Below, piece after piece: positions 1 through 6,733 of a stretch of DNA of 27,073 bases; within the stretch, counting starts at the first letter, position 1; every line of letters begins with the position of its first letter. The stretch comes from an uncultured Collinsella sp. (GTDB lineage Bacteria > Actinomycetota > Coriobacteriia > Coriobacteriales > Coriobacteriaceae). The translations under genes and the position numbers were made by a program. The notes beneath the pieces were generated by a model, which was not told the origin of the DNA, ran no database searches, and saw only the letters and a list, made by a program, of their open reading frames with translations. The stretch covers positions 1-27,073 of the forward strand of contig CAAECF010000008.1 of the NCBI GenBank assembly GCA_900754275.1. The letters are read 5' to 3'.

Positions 1-46
1 TTGCAGAATGGCGCTCTTTTCACCGTCGAAGTTCAGCGTGTAATCT
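1..46 (-). other. Window-edge fragment, possible start of another coding frame
   Basis: Downstream of the permease stop, a different minus-strand frame is open to the window edge. It would encode a short hydrophilic peptide containing LEDYTLNFDGEKSAILQ. This vaguely resembles the first strand of an ABC ATPase (a substrate-binding strand, then DG and an acidic/basic turn), but too little is visible to assign it. These bases are clearly less GC-rich than the next 1.4 kb. No start codon with a ribosome site is visible. Confidence 0.25.
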
Positions 47-691
47 TCAAGGAAAGAACATCCGTTGGCCGCTCGGCAGCACGGGAATGAAGCTCGTGGG
101 GATGACCATGCTCGCCGACGGCGGAAAGAGCTGCGGCAGCGGCATCAGCGACCAGGCGAACCCACCCACGAGCTGCGCGGCGAGCGGGCAGAAGATGCCC
201 GCGAGCATGCCGAGCCGCGCCGTGAGGAAGAGCCCTGCGGGGATCATCCACGCCGCGGTCACCGTGTTGGCGAGCGCGCAGAGGAGCATCGTGAGCGTGC
301 CCGCGGCCGTGAGACCCTGCGAGGAGAACGCCGATCCCGCGAGGTAGATGCCGAAGACCACGAGGTTCGAGAGCGTGCAAAGAGCAAGGCACCAGAGCGC
401 CTTGGCCCACCAGGCGCGCCCGAGCGGGAAGCCCAGGCCCAGAAGCCCCCGCATCCGCGTGCGAGCGTCCGCCCGTGCGACGCACGCCACCACGAGCGAT
501 AGAGACACGGGCAGGAAGAGCGCGTACCAGTAGTTCCACGCACTAAAGATCTGCACGCCCCGGTAGGGCATCGCGCCGAGCAGCGGCATCGGCAGCGCCA
601 TGAGCACGGCCAGGCGAACCGGTGCCGCGTGGCGCGACTTCAGGGCCTCGGCGCGCAGGCCCGCGAGCAGGCCGCCTTTCTCGCCAGTCAT
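47..691 (-). CDS. Lantibiotic-immunity-type ABC transporter permease, C-terminally truncated
   Basis: A hydrophobic 214-residue protein resembling the MutE/EpiE/SpaE permeases that, with a partner ATPase, export or expel lantibiotics and related peptides and so protect the membrane. Roughly five membrane segments are visible, near residues 25-42, 52-73, 95-120, 128-157 and 160-185. The N-terminal stretch (GLRAEALKSRHAA) is the cytoplasmic entry seen in this family. Its ATG overlaps the stop of the upstream ATPase gene (ATGA), so the two are translationally coupled. Family members usually have about 240-250 residues with a further membrane helix after the extracytoplasmic loop. Here the protein stops soon after that loop with an uncharacteristic tail (SGQRMFFP). 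Truncation by frameshift, rearrangement or an assembly join is likely. Function is inferred from the gene pair. It could instead be a general ABC-2 peptide exporter. Confidence 0.75.
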   Translation of the reverse strand: MTGEKGGLLAGLRAEALKSRHAAPVRLAVLMALPMPLLGAMPYRGVQIFSAWNYWYALFLPVSLSLVVACVARADARTRMRGLLGLGFPLGRAWWAKALWCLALCTLSNLVVFGIYLAGSAFSSQGLTAAGTLTMLLCALANTVTAAWMIPAGLFLTARLGMLAGIFCPLAAQLVGGFAWSLMPLPQLFPPSASMVIPTSFIPVLPSGQRMFFP

Positions 692-1416
692 GCCGCCACC
701 TCCCCGCGTGCTCGTCGCCCTTCCCGACAGAAGCTCATGAAGAGTTCCTCGAGGTCCTGCCCGGGCCGAAGCGCATCCTCGTAGGCGAGGCGCCCCCCGC
801 AGATGATGCCGATGGTGTCCGCCATCTGCTGCACCTCGGAGAGGATGTGGCTCGAAACGATCACCGTCGTACCCGCCGCCGCGAAGCCGCGGATCTGGTC
901 GCGCAGCTCCTCGATGCCGATGGGGTCGAGGCCGTTGGTGGGCTCGTCGAGCACGAGCAGGCGTGGCCGGGCGATCAGCGCCAGCGCGAGCCCCAGGCGC
1001 TGCCGCATGCCCATCGAGAAGCGCCCGGCGCGCTTCTTCCCGGTGTCCGCGAGGTCCACGGCGGCGAGCACCTCATCTATGCGGCTCTCGGGAAGGCCCA
1101 GCAGCGTGGTGCGCACGCGCAGGTTCTCGCGCGCGGTGAGGTTGGGGTAGAGCGGCGCCTCCTCGATGAGGCTGCCGATTGCGTAGAGGTCCTCGCGGCG
1201 CCAGGCGTGCCCGGCAAAGAGGATCTCCCCGGCCGTCGGCCGCAGCATCCCGCAGATCATCTTGAGCGTTGTCGACTTGCCGGCGCCGTTGGGACCGAGC
1301 AGCCCGTACACCTCGCCCTCGCGGATATGAAGGCTCACGTCGGCCACGGCGTCCTGCGCCTGGTCGCCGCGGCCGAAGCGCTTGGTGAGCCCGCGCGTCT
1401 CGAGCATGTAACCCAT
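688..1416 (-). CDS. Lantibiotic-immunity-type ABC transporter ATP-binding protein
   Basis: The 242-residue nucleotide-binding subunit that should power the adjacent permease. Visible elements are the Walker A motif GPNGAGKST (residues 41-49), the Q-loop region with SLIEEAPLYPNLTARENL, the signature FSMGMRQRL, Walker B LLVLDEP, and the switch His in IVSSHIL. The phrase IEEAPLYPNLTA is characteristic of the MutF/EpiF/BcrA branch that confers resistance to lantibiotics or bacitracin. The ATG at 1416 is preceded by AAAGGA at a suitable distance; a second in-frame ATG lies three codons in. It is the first gene of a two-gene unit, with no lantibiotic synthesis genes in view, so resistance to foreign peptides is as plausible as self-immunity. 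Third-position GC is high, matching the permease and unlike genes from 1813 onward. Confidence 0.88.
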   Translation of the reverse strand: MGYMLETRGLTKRFGRGDQAQDAVADVSLHIREGEVYGLLGPNGAGKSTTLKMICGMLRPTAGEILFAGHAWRREDLYAIGSLIEEAPLYPNLTARENLRVRTTLLGLPESRIDEVLAAVDLADTGKKRAGRFSMGMRQRLGLALALIARPRLLVLDEPTNGLDPIGIEELRDQIRGFAAAGTTVIVSSHILSEVQQMADTIGIICGGRLAYEDALRPGQDLEELFMSFCREGRRARGEVAA

Positions 1417-1437
1417 GGGTTTATCCTTTCTCTTCCG

Positions 1438-1470
1438 GGCGCGCGGGCCGAGCCACCGTGCCCGCGCGCC
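1438..1470. repeat. GC-rich inverted repeat in ABC operon leader
   Basis: A perfect 11-bp inverted repeat, GGCGCGCGGGC (1438-1448) and GCCCGCGCGCC (1460-1470), with an 11-base loop, 22 bases upstream of the ATPase start codon. No T-tract follows on either strand, so it is not an obvious terminator. It may be a leader hairpin or an operator. Confidence 0.5.
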
Positions 1471-1627
1471 TTACCTTTCGGGTTCACCATCCATGGTGGG
1501 GCGCGTTTCTAACGAAGCCGTAACGGCCGTTGGGCTCTTTTGGCGCCAACCCTTCTCGACCCGCACATCATGATTAATTTGCTTAAGGCAACAACTTTCC
1601 CGATAGATGTAATCACCGAATCAAAAC

Positions 1628-1684
1628 GTGTACATCAGCCATCAAAGATGCCGAAAAATGTCATATTTGGAGGCTGATGTACAC
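1628..1684. repeat. Long palindrome with 13-bp perfect arms
   Basis: GTGTACATCAGCC (1628-1640) and GGCTGATGTACAC (1672-1684) are exact reverse complements separated by 31 bases. The spacer itself contains an imperfect palindrome, CCGAAAAATG / TCATATTTGG. There is no T-tract. It lies about 130 bases before the plus-strand gene. It could be an operator for a dimeric regulator, a small mobile palindromic element, or a remnant of one. Confidence 0.65.
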
Positions 1685-1812
1685 AAATGCAGAATCCCGC
1701 ACAACCCAGTAGCATCCTCCATATGTCTGGACTCTCTATGCTTACGCTGGATAGACATCGCCGGAACGGGTATAGTATCGAAAGTTTTGTCGTTAACCAG
1801 CGGGGGAGTCCT

Positions 1813-2517
1813 GTGGGCATCAAAAAGAAGATCAAAAAGGAGCTTATCGGCACTTCCGATTACCCGTCGAATAAGATCTTTACGATCTCCAATTTCATCA
1901 CCTTTACGCGCCTGATCCTCACCCTGGTATTTCTGTACCTGTTTGTGACGGATAACAACCGCGTCATCGCCATCGTTATCTACGCCGTTGCCGCCTCTAC
2001 CGACTGGATGGACGGTCAGATCGCCCGCATGACCAAGACGGTCTCGTGGCTCGGCAAGGTCATGGATCCCATCTGCGACCGTGCGCTGCTGTTCACCGGC
2101 GTACTTGGGCTGGTGGTCCGCGGAGAGCTGCCCATCTGGGTCTGCGTGCTCATTATTGGCCGCGACATCTATCTGGGCATCGGCACGCTTATCGTTCGTC
2201 ATTATCACCGTCGCCCCATCGATGTCGTCTTTCCCGGAAAGATTGCCACTGCACTGCTCATGACCGGCTTCTCGCTCATGCTGCTCGGGTTCCCCGTTAT
2301 TGACGGCCTGCATCTTTTACCTTCAACCCTTACGGCCTTCCCGGGCCTCAACGGAAGCTCGGTGCCCCTCGGCATCTTCTTTGTGTACGGCGGCGTGATC
2401 TTCTCCATGCTCACGGCTGTCATCTATTCCATTAAGGGCGGAGTGGCCATTAAACAGGCTCTCGCGCATCCCGAGGACGAGGACATCGACTTTCTGAACC
2501 CTGAAATCGAAGACTGA
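1813..2517 (+). CDS. CDP-alcohol phosphatidyltransferase family membrane enzyme
   Basis: A 234-residue integral membrane enzyme that transfers a phosphatidyl group from CDP-diacylglycerol to an alcohol. The complete catalytic signature D64-x2-D67-G-x2-A-R-x8-G-x3-D-x3-D is present, with the last aspartates at 85 and 89. About six hydrophobic segments follow a basic N-terminus (GIKKKIKKE). I chose the GTG at 1813 because GGGGGAG sits directly upstream. The family includes PgsA, cardiolipin synthase and phosphatidylinositol-phosphate synthase, and the acceptor cannot be told from sequence alone. A second member at 22724-23362 sits in the usual pgsA context, so this one may be the paralogue with a different acceptor. 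It begins the plus-strand group leading to the FHA and MerR genes. The C-terminal tail is acidic (HPEDEDIDFLNPEIED). Confidence 0.88.
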   Translation: MGIKKKIKKELIGTSDYPSNKIFTISNFITFTRLILTLVFLYLFVTDNNRVIAIVIYAVAASTDWMDGQIARMTKTVSWLGKVMDPICDRALLFTGVLGLVVRGELPIWVCVLIIGRDIYLGIGTLIVRHYHRRPIDVVFPGKIATALLMTGFSLMLLGFPVIDGLHLLPSTLTAFPGLNGSSVPLGIFFVYGGVIFSMLTAVIYSIKGGVAIKQALAHPEDEDIDFLNPEIED

Positions 2518-2527
2518 TTCGTTGGGG

Positions 2528-2533
2528 TATGAT
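2528..2533 (+). promoter_or_regulatory. Possible -10 element for the FHA gene
   Basis: TATGAT, 56 bases upstream of the FHA start codon, resembles a sigma-70-type -10 element. No good -35 element stands at the expected distance, so this is tentative. Confidence 0.3.
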
Positions 2534-2583
2534 TACGTACGGTTCATTATTTGCGGCACGTCCGCGATAAGTTAGGGGTTGTC

Positions 2584-3018
2584 ATGGACAACATGGTTAA
2601 CAATATGCCTCAGAATGATAAGACTGCTGACGCTACCTGCGTATTCCGCGTGCCTTCAAGCGACGTCACCGTTCCCGACCTCATGGCCAACGTGCGCATC
2701 ACCGCCCCCGTTCTGTCCATCGTCAAGGGTCCGCAGACTGGTGCCGCCTTTGAGCTCGAGGACGACGTGACCACCATCGGCCGCGATCCTGCGAACGGCA
2801 TCTTCCTCAATGACATGACCGTTTCGCGCAGCCACGCGCGCATTATTCGTGAGGGGCTCCAGGCTCGCATCGAGGACTTGGGCTCGCTCAATGGCACCTG
2901 GGTCGACGGTGCCATCGTCAATGCAGCCCCGCTGCACGATGGTTCATCCGTCCAGATCGGTACGTTTACGCTCATCTACCACGAGAGCACGCCGGAGCGC
3001 ATCGAAACCGGTGAGTAG
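2584..3018 (+). CDS. GarA/OdhI-like FHA domain signalling protein
   Basis: A 144-residue soluble protein with one forkhead-associated domain (about residues 42-132), which binds phosphothreonine. Key residues are present: GR at 66-67, S81-x2-H84, and NG at 103-104 in GSLNGT. The N-terminal extension contains DATCVFR (16-22), which aligns with the ETTSVFR phospho-motif of mycobacterial GarA. The second threonine, the PknB target in GarA, corresponds to T18, while the first is alanine. GarA/OdhI, when unphosphorylated, inhibits 2-oxoglutarate dehydrogenase and controls glutamate metabolism; self-binding after phosphorylation releases it. The ATG at 2584 has AGGGG five bases upstream; an earlier TTG at 2551 has none. 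Three bases separate its stop from the MerR gene, as in the GarA-Rv1828 arrangement of actinobacteria. Partner enzymes here are unknown. Confidence 0.82.
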   Translation: MDNMVNNMPQNDKTADATCVFRVPSSDVTVPDLMANVRITAPVLSIVKGPQTGAAFELEDDVTTIGRDPANGIFLNDMTVSRSHARIIREGLQARIEDLGSLNGTWVDGAIVNAAPLHDGSSVQIGTFTLIYHESTPERIETGE

Positions 3019-3021
3019 GGC

Positions 3022-3900
3022 ATGGCCGAACGCAACTATTTGAGTATCGGCCAAGTCGTCAACCTTCTTCGAGGCGCATACCCCGATCTTTCGAACTCAA
3101 AAATTAGATTTCTAGAGGATGAGGGGCTCATTACCCCTCATCGTACGCCTAAGGGATACCGTCAGTACTCCAAGGAGGACGTTGATCGCCTGGAGGTCAT
3201 TCTGCACCTGCAGAAGACCCGCTACATGCCGCTCAACGTGATTAAGCAGCGCTTGGAAAACGCTACGGACCTGTCAACGCTCGCCTACGAGGTGGGCTTA
3301 CTGTCCGATGTTCCGCTCAAGACGGAGCCCAAGGAGACTAAACAAAAGCTGCATCCCATCGAGACCATTCCCGATATGTTGGGCGTCGAGATTTCGTTTA
3401 TCCGCTCGCTCGCCGAGAACGACCTTATTCGCATCATCAAGAGTCCGCAGAATCGTGAGCTCGTCGATGGTCGCGATTTTCCGATCATCCGTTACTGCTC
3501 CGAGCTGTCACGCTTCCATATCGAGCCGCGCAACCTGCGTCAGTACGTGTCTTCCGCCAACCGCGAGTCCTCGATGTTTGAGCAGGTGCTCGTGAGCATG
3601 CTCGGCATGGATACCTCCGATGACGAGCGCGACGCCAAGCTCGAGCGTGCGTTTAAGAAGCTTCACGACCTGACGGAGGGCGTGCACACCGCGCTGCTCA
3701 AAAACCGCGTTTTTGAGTCGCTCAACGCCGTGGTCGAGGACGCCGACATCGATGCACTCGATGAGGAAATCGCTCGCTCCGAGTCCACCAAGGCCAAAAA
3801 CGAAGAAACTGCCGCGCCTGCTTCGCACGAGGATTCTCTCGTAAAGCCGCTCAAGGTCGTCGCCCCTTCGCACTCCGGCACCGTCACCGCGGGCAAATAA
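3022..3900 (+). CDS. MerR-family transcriptional regulator, FtsR-like
   Basis: A 292-residue regulator. Residues 5-75 form a MerR winged helix-turn-helix (YLSIGQVVNLL, then IRFLEDEGLITPHRTPKGYRQYS), followed by a hydrophobic and coiled-coil segment around 60-100. The longer C-terminal half contains a second region (IPDMLGVEISFIRSLAENDLI) that looks like another DNA-binding or dimerisation unit, as in the actinobacterial Rv1828/FtsR family. Corynebacterial FtsR controls ftsZ; mycobacterial Rv1828 lies next to garA. The same FHA-MerR order here supports membership. The last ~40 residues are low-complexity and charged. It starts three bases after the FHA stop and is presumably co-transcribed with it. 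Targets cannot be read from the window. Confidence 0.85.
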   Translation: MAERNYLSIGQVVNLLRGAYPDLSNSKIRFLEDEGLITPHRTPKGYRQYSKEDVDRLEVILHLQKTRYMPLNVIKQRLENATDLSTLAYEVGLLSDVPLKTEPKETKQKLHPIETIPDMLGVEISFIRSLAENDLIRIIKSPQNRELVDGRDFPIIRYCSELSRFHIEPRNLRQYVSSANRESSMFEQVLVSMLGMDTSDDERDAKLERAFKKLHDLTEGVHTALLKNRVFESLNAVVEDADIDALDEEIARSESTKAKNEETAAPASHEDSLVKPLKVVAPSHSGTVTAGK

Positions 3901-3940
3901 CCGCTGCTGATATTTCGGCAACTCATTGAAAGGTCATGCA

Positions 3941-4471
3941 ATGTACGACTTCGAATCTCAAATCGTCGACATCCCCGACTATCCCGAGCCCGGAGTCGTC
4001 TTTAAAGACATCACGCCGCTCTTTGGCAATCCCGAGGCGCTCAAAGCCATGACCGATGCCCTCGCCGAGCACTTTGCCGGCATGGGGATCACCAAGGTCG
4101 TGGGTCCCGAGGCTCGCGGCTTTATGGTTGGCGTACCGGTGGCTGTAGCCCTTGGCGCCGGCTTTGTTCCCGCACGTAAACCGGGCAAGCTGCCGCGCGA
4201 GACCGTAAGCCAGAGCTACGAGCTCGAGTACGGCACCGATTCAATTGAGATCCATGCCGACGCTATCAGCTCTAAAGATACCGTGTTGATTCTGGACGAC
4301 TTGGTCGCGACGGGCGGAACCGTCGAGGCAACAGGTAAACTGGTGCGAGATATGGGCGCAAAGCTTATCGGTTACGGTTGTATACTTGAGCTTGCGTTTC
4401 TCAACCCGCGCGAGAAGCTCACGCCGTCTGATGACGATGTGGAGCTCTTTAGCCTGGTGACGGTAGGCTAG
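3941..4471 (+). CDS. apt: Adenine phosphoribosyltransferase
   Basis: A 176-residue cytosolic enzyme that converts adenine and PRPP to AMP for purine salvage. The PRPP-binding loop VLILDDLVATGGT is intact, along with the N-terminal IPDYPEPGVVFKDITPLF typical of Apt and the GPEARGF segment that binds adenine. Length matches the family. The ATG at 3941 follows GAAAGG at seven bases; an upstream TTG frame extension adds five residues and lacks a ribosome site. It lies 40 bases after the MerR gene and 32 bases before the hydrolase gene, all on the plus strand, so it may belong to one transcript with them. Confidence 0.96.
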   Translation: MYDFESQIVDIPDYPEPGVVFKDITPLFGNPEALKAMTDALAEHFAGMGITKVVGPEARGFMVGVPVAVALGAGFVPARKPGKLPRETVSQSYELEYGTDSIEIHADAISSKDTVLILDDLVATGGTVEATGKLVRDMGAKLIGYGCILELAFLNPREKLTPSDDDVELFSLVTVG

Positions 4472-4503
4472 CCGTTACCCTTAGTTACTGGAAAGGAAGC
4501 TAC

Positions 4504-5616
4504 ATGCGCACAGCAAACACGCACAAAAACATGGCACGCTGCGCTGCTACGGCAACCCTCGCTTGTGTTTTGGGCTTGGGCCTCGCGGCTCCTGCCTACG
4601 CCGATACCGCATCCGACCTTGCCGCTGCTCGTACGAAACTCGAGCAGATCGGCACCCAAACCCAGCAGATTTACGATGAGCTTGCCACGCAGACGCAGGC
4701 GCTCGATCAGACTGCCGGCGAGATCACGCAAAAGCAGCAGGAGATCGCCGATGGTCAGGCCAAGCTCTCGACCTATGTCGCCGGCGAGTACAAAACCGGC
4801 GGTCTGAGCCTGCTTCAGGTTTTGACGGGTGTCGATGATCTGAGCGATATGCTCAACCGTCTGTTCTACTACGGCAAAGTTTCCGATAAGCAAGCTCAGA
4901 CCATTCAAGAGGTCAAGGAGCTTAAGCAGCAGCTCACCGATAAGCAGGCCGAGCAGGAGAAGAACGTCGCCACCACGCAAAAGAAGGTCGACGAGCTTAA
5001 TGCCCAGCAGGCTGAAGCCCAGAACGTCGTAAACTCCCTGGATTCGCAGCTGCAGGCCGAGCTCGCTGCCGAGGCCGAGGCCAACGCTGCGCTGCAGGCT
5101 GGCATTAATGCTAGCACCGCCGAAAAGGCCACGGTGAGCAACGACACCGCCGGTACGACCGAGAACACCAACAATGGCGGCCAGACCAACAATAACAACA
5201 ACCAGGGCGGCAACACGCCGGCTCCCGCACCGCAGCCTGCCCCCACGCCCGCTCCGGCTCCCACGCCTTCAGCACCGAGTCAGTCTGTTGATGGTGGCTC
5301 CGTTGTTTCGCGCGCCTACAGCAAGCTCGGCTATGCGTATTCTTGGGGCGGCATTGGACCGAACAGCTTTGACTGCTCCGGTTTTGTAAGCTATTGCCTC
5401 ACGGGACGCTACTGCCGTCTGGGCACCACGGTCGACTTCATGGGTTGGACCCGTGTGTCCGATCCGCAACCCGGCGATGTTGTGGTTAACTCCTACCATA
5501 CCGGCATTTATATCGGTAATGGTCAGATGATCCATGCTTCCGACTACAAAACGGGCGTCATCATCAGCTCCGTTGCCGCCGGCATGAACAACAATTACAT
5601 TTTCGTGCGCTACTAA
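4504..5616 (+). CDS. Secreted NlpC/P60 peptidoglycan hydrolase with coiled-coil N-terminus
   Basis: A 370-residue exported endopeptidase resembling PcsB/CwlO/RipA-type division hydrolases. A signal peptide covers residues 1-33, with a likely cleavage after AYA. Residues 36-200 are a long alanine/glutamine-rich coiled coil interrupted by the GEYKTGGLSLLQVLTG segment common in these proteins. A disordered linker rich in N, G, P and A follows (210-262). The NlpC/P60 domain is at 265-370 with catalytic Cys291 (DCSGF), His332 and His344. It should cleave peptide stems of peptidoglycan outside the cell, and the coiled coil may respond to an FtsEX-like partner, which is not in the window. A strong ribosome site, GGAAAGGAAG, precedes the ATG. 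A terminator follows at 5640. Confidence 0.93.
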   Translation: MRTANTHKNMARCAATATLACVLGLGLAAPAYADTASDLAAARTKLEQIGTQTQQIYDELATQTQALDQTAGEITQKQQEIADGQAKLSTYVAGEYKTGGLSLLQVLTGVDDLSDMLNRLFYYGKVSDKQAQTIQEVKELKQQLTDKQAEQEKNVATTQKKVDELNAQQAEAQNVVNSLDSQLQAELAAEAEANAALQAGINASTAEKATVSNDTAGTTENTNNGGQTNNNNNQGGNTPAPAPQPAPTPAPAPTPSAPSQSVDGGSVVSRAYSKLGYAYSWGGIGPNSFDCSGFVSYCLTGRYCRLGTTVDFMGWTRVSDPQPGDVVVNSYHTGIYIGNGQMIHASDYKTGVIISSVAAGMNNNYIFVRY

Positions 5617-5639
5617 TTTATTACTGCAGCGAACGAACG

Positions 5640-5680
5640 TGGGCCTCGCGATCTTGAGTCACGAGGCCCATTCTTTTTTC
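5640..5680 (+). terminator. Rho-independent terminator after the NlpC/P60 gene
   Basis: TGGGCCTCG (5640-5648) pairs with CGAGGCCCA (5662-5670), with a 13-base loop and TTCTTTTTTC immediately after. It ends the plus-strand group. Confidence 0.9.
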
Positions 5681-5702
5681 CCTACCGTTTGCCATAAAAT
5701 CA

Positions 5703-5739
5703 GGACGGCTATCTAGTATTCAAAACTAGATAGCCGTCC
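5703..5739. promoter_or_regulatory. 15-bp inverted repeat, likely operator of the DegV gene
   Basis: GGACGGCTATCTAGT (5703-5717) and ACTAGATAGCCGTCC (5725-5739) are perfect reverse complements around a 7-base centre. The right arm abuts or overlaps the expected -35 position of the promoter whose -10 is at 5759. The 12 bases CAAAACTAGATA (5721-5732) recur exactly in the promoter region of the DUF1836 gene. No T-tract follows, so a binding site is more likely than a terminator. Confidence 0.65.
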
Positions 5740-5758
5740 AATCAATCAAAAAGATGGC

Positions 5759-5764
5759 TATAAT
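5759..5764 (+). promoter_or_regulatory. -10 element of the DegV gene
   Basis: A consensus TATAAT, 29 bases upstream of the DegV start codon. The -35 region (near 5736-5741) is a poor match and coincides with the end of the inverted repeat, consistent with a regulated promoter. Confidence 0.6.
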
Positions 5765-5793
5765 TGTTGGGGAACAACTAGAAAGGACCCTCA

Positions 5794-6660
5794 ATGAGCT
5801 GGGCACTTATCTCAGATTCGAGCTGCAATCTTCGCGATTGGCAACCGACTGCACCCCGTACCACCTTTGCATTCGCTCCTCTCAAAATTCGAGTAGGGGA
5901 GCGCGAATTTGTCGACGACCTTTTGCTCGATGTTCACGAGCTTAATGTTGCCATTCAGTCGGAAGCCAGCGCATCATCGAGCGCCTGCCCAAGCGTGGGG
6001 GAGTGGGCTGAGCTCTTTAAGCTCGCCGACAAGACGATCTGCATGCCAATCTCGGAGGGTGTCTCTGGAAGCTATAACGCTGCCGCTACGGCACGCGATA
6101 TGGTACTTGCCGAGGAGCCCAATCGTCAGATTCACCTGGTCAATTCGCGGGCAGCAGGCGGCAAGATGGATCTGATCTTCTTGCTGTTTGATCGTTATCT
6201 TGCAAGTAACCCGGACGTTTCCTTTGAGGACGCCTGCGCTTACTTCGACAGTCTCGAGCAAAACAGCAAGATTCTCTTTAGCCTGTGTAATTACGAGAAC
6301 CTTGCAAAGGCAGGACGCATTCCTAAGGCAGCCGGCGTCATTGCCAACAAGCTCAATATTCGCATTTTGGGCACGGCGAGCGAGGCCGGTAAAATCGAGC
6401 TCGTCGGGCACACGCGTGGCGAAAAGAAGATGCTCAACAAGATCATCGACACCATGGAAGCCGAAGGTTTTACGGGCGGCGAGGTCGTTATCGACCATGT
6501 CGAGAATGAGGCAGGCGCCCAAGCACTTGCCAGCCGAATTGTGGAGCGCTGGCCAGGCTCCAAGACTATCATCATGCCCTGTAACGGGCTAGATTCATAC
6601 TATGCCGAAATGTATGGGCTCATTATCGGCTACGGCATGGGCGTGGCTTCGGGCCAATAA
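5794..6660 (+). CDS. DegV family fatty-acid-binding protein
   Basis: A 288-residue cytosolic protein of the DegV/FakB fold, which holds a fatty acid in a deep pocket. FakB proteins present it to the kinase FakA for incorporation into phospholipid. Recognisable elements are the N-terminal ISDSSCNL, the ISEGVSGSYNAA segment carrying the ligand-contacting serine and glycine residues, and the C-terminal domain with IIDTMEAEGF and YYAEMYGLIIGYGMGV. Length matches the family. The ATG is preceded by GAAAGGA. No fakA-like kinase is present in the window. It is transcribed alone toward the DUF1836 gene and shares a bidirectional terminator with it. The promoter carries an inverted repeat that partly matches the DUF1836 promoter. 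Ligand preference cannot be predicted. Confidence 0.9.
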   Translation: MSWALISDSSCNLRDWQPTAPRTTFAFAPLKIRVGEREFVDDLLLDVHELNVAIQSEASASSSACPSVGEWAELFKLADKTICMPISEGVSGSYNAAATARDMVLAEEPNRQIHLVNSRAAGGKMDLIFLLFDRYLASNPDVSFEDACAYFDSLEQNSKILFSLCNYENLAKAGRIPKAAGVIANKLNIRILGTASEAGKIELVGHTRGEKKMLNKIIDTMEAEGFTGGEVVIDHVENEAGAQALASRIVERWPGSKTIIMPCNGLDSYYAEMYGLIIGYGMGVASGQ

Positions 6661-6673
6661 CGTCCAACCAAGC

Positions 6674-6726
6674 AAAAATACGGGCGGGACAAAGTGGCAG
6701 ATAGCCCTTTGTTCCGCCCGTTTTAT
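6674..6726. terminator. Bidirectional terminator between DegV and DUF1836 genes
   Basis: CGGGCGGGACAAAG (6681-6694) pairs with CTTTGTTCCGCCCG (6707-6720), with one G-T wobble. It is flanked by an A-run on the left and TTTTAT on the right, so it can stop transcription from both convergent genes. Confidence 0.88.
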
Positions 6727-6733
6727 ACGTCGG

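Larger units (their letters stand above)
1417..1812. other. Gene-free spacer between divergent transcription units
   Basis: About 400 bases without a convincing gene. The first ~100 bases keep the high GC of the transporter genes; the rest is AT-richer. It holds a GC-rich hairpin (1438-1470) in the leader of the ABC unit and a long palindrome (1628-1684). A weak -10-like TATAGT lies at 1771-1776, about 40 bases before the plus-strand gene. An open frame from 1687 runs into that gene, but its first 42 codons have no ribosome site and no family similarity, so I treat it as leader. Confidence 0.6.

Noticed and set aside
622..1512. A plus-strand open frame opposite the ABC ATPase
   Set aside because: Explained by high third-position GC of the ATPase gene; no ribosome site or motif.
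1642..2313. A minus-strand open frame of 223 codons over the phosphatidyltransferase gene and the 1628-1684 palindrome
   Set aside because: It runs antisense to a gene with a complete catalytic signature, is highly polar and biased (many D, N, Q, H), and has no ribosome site.
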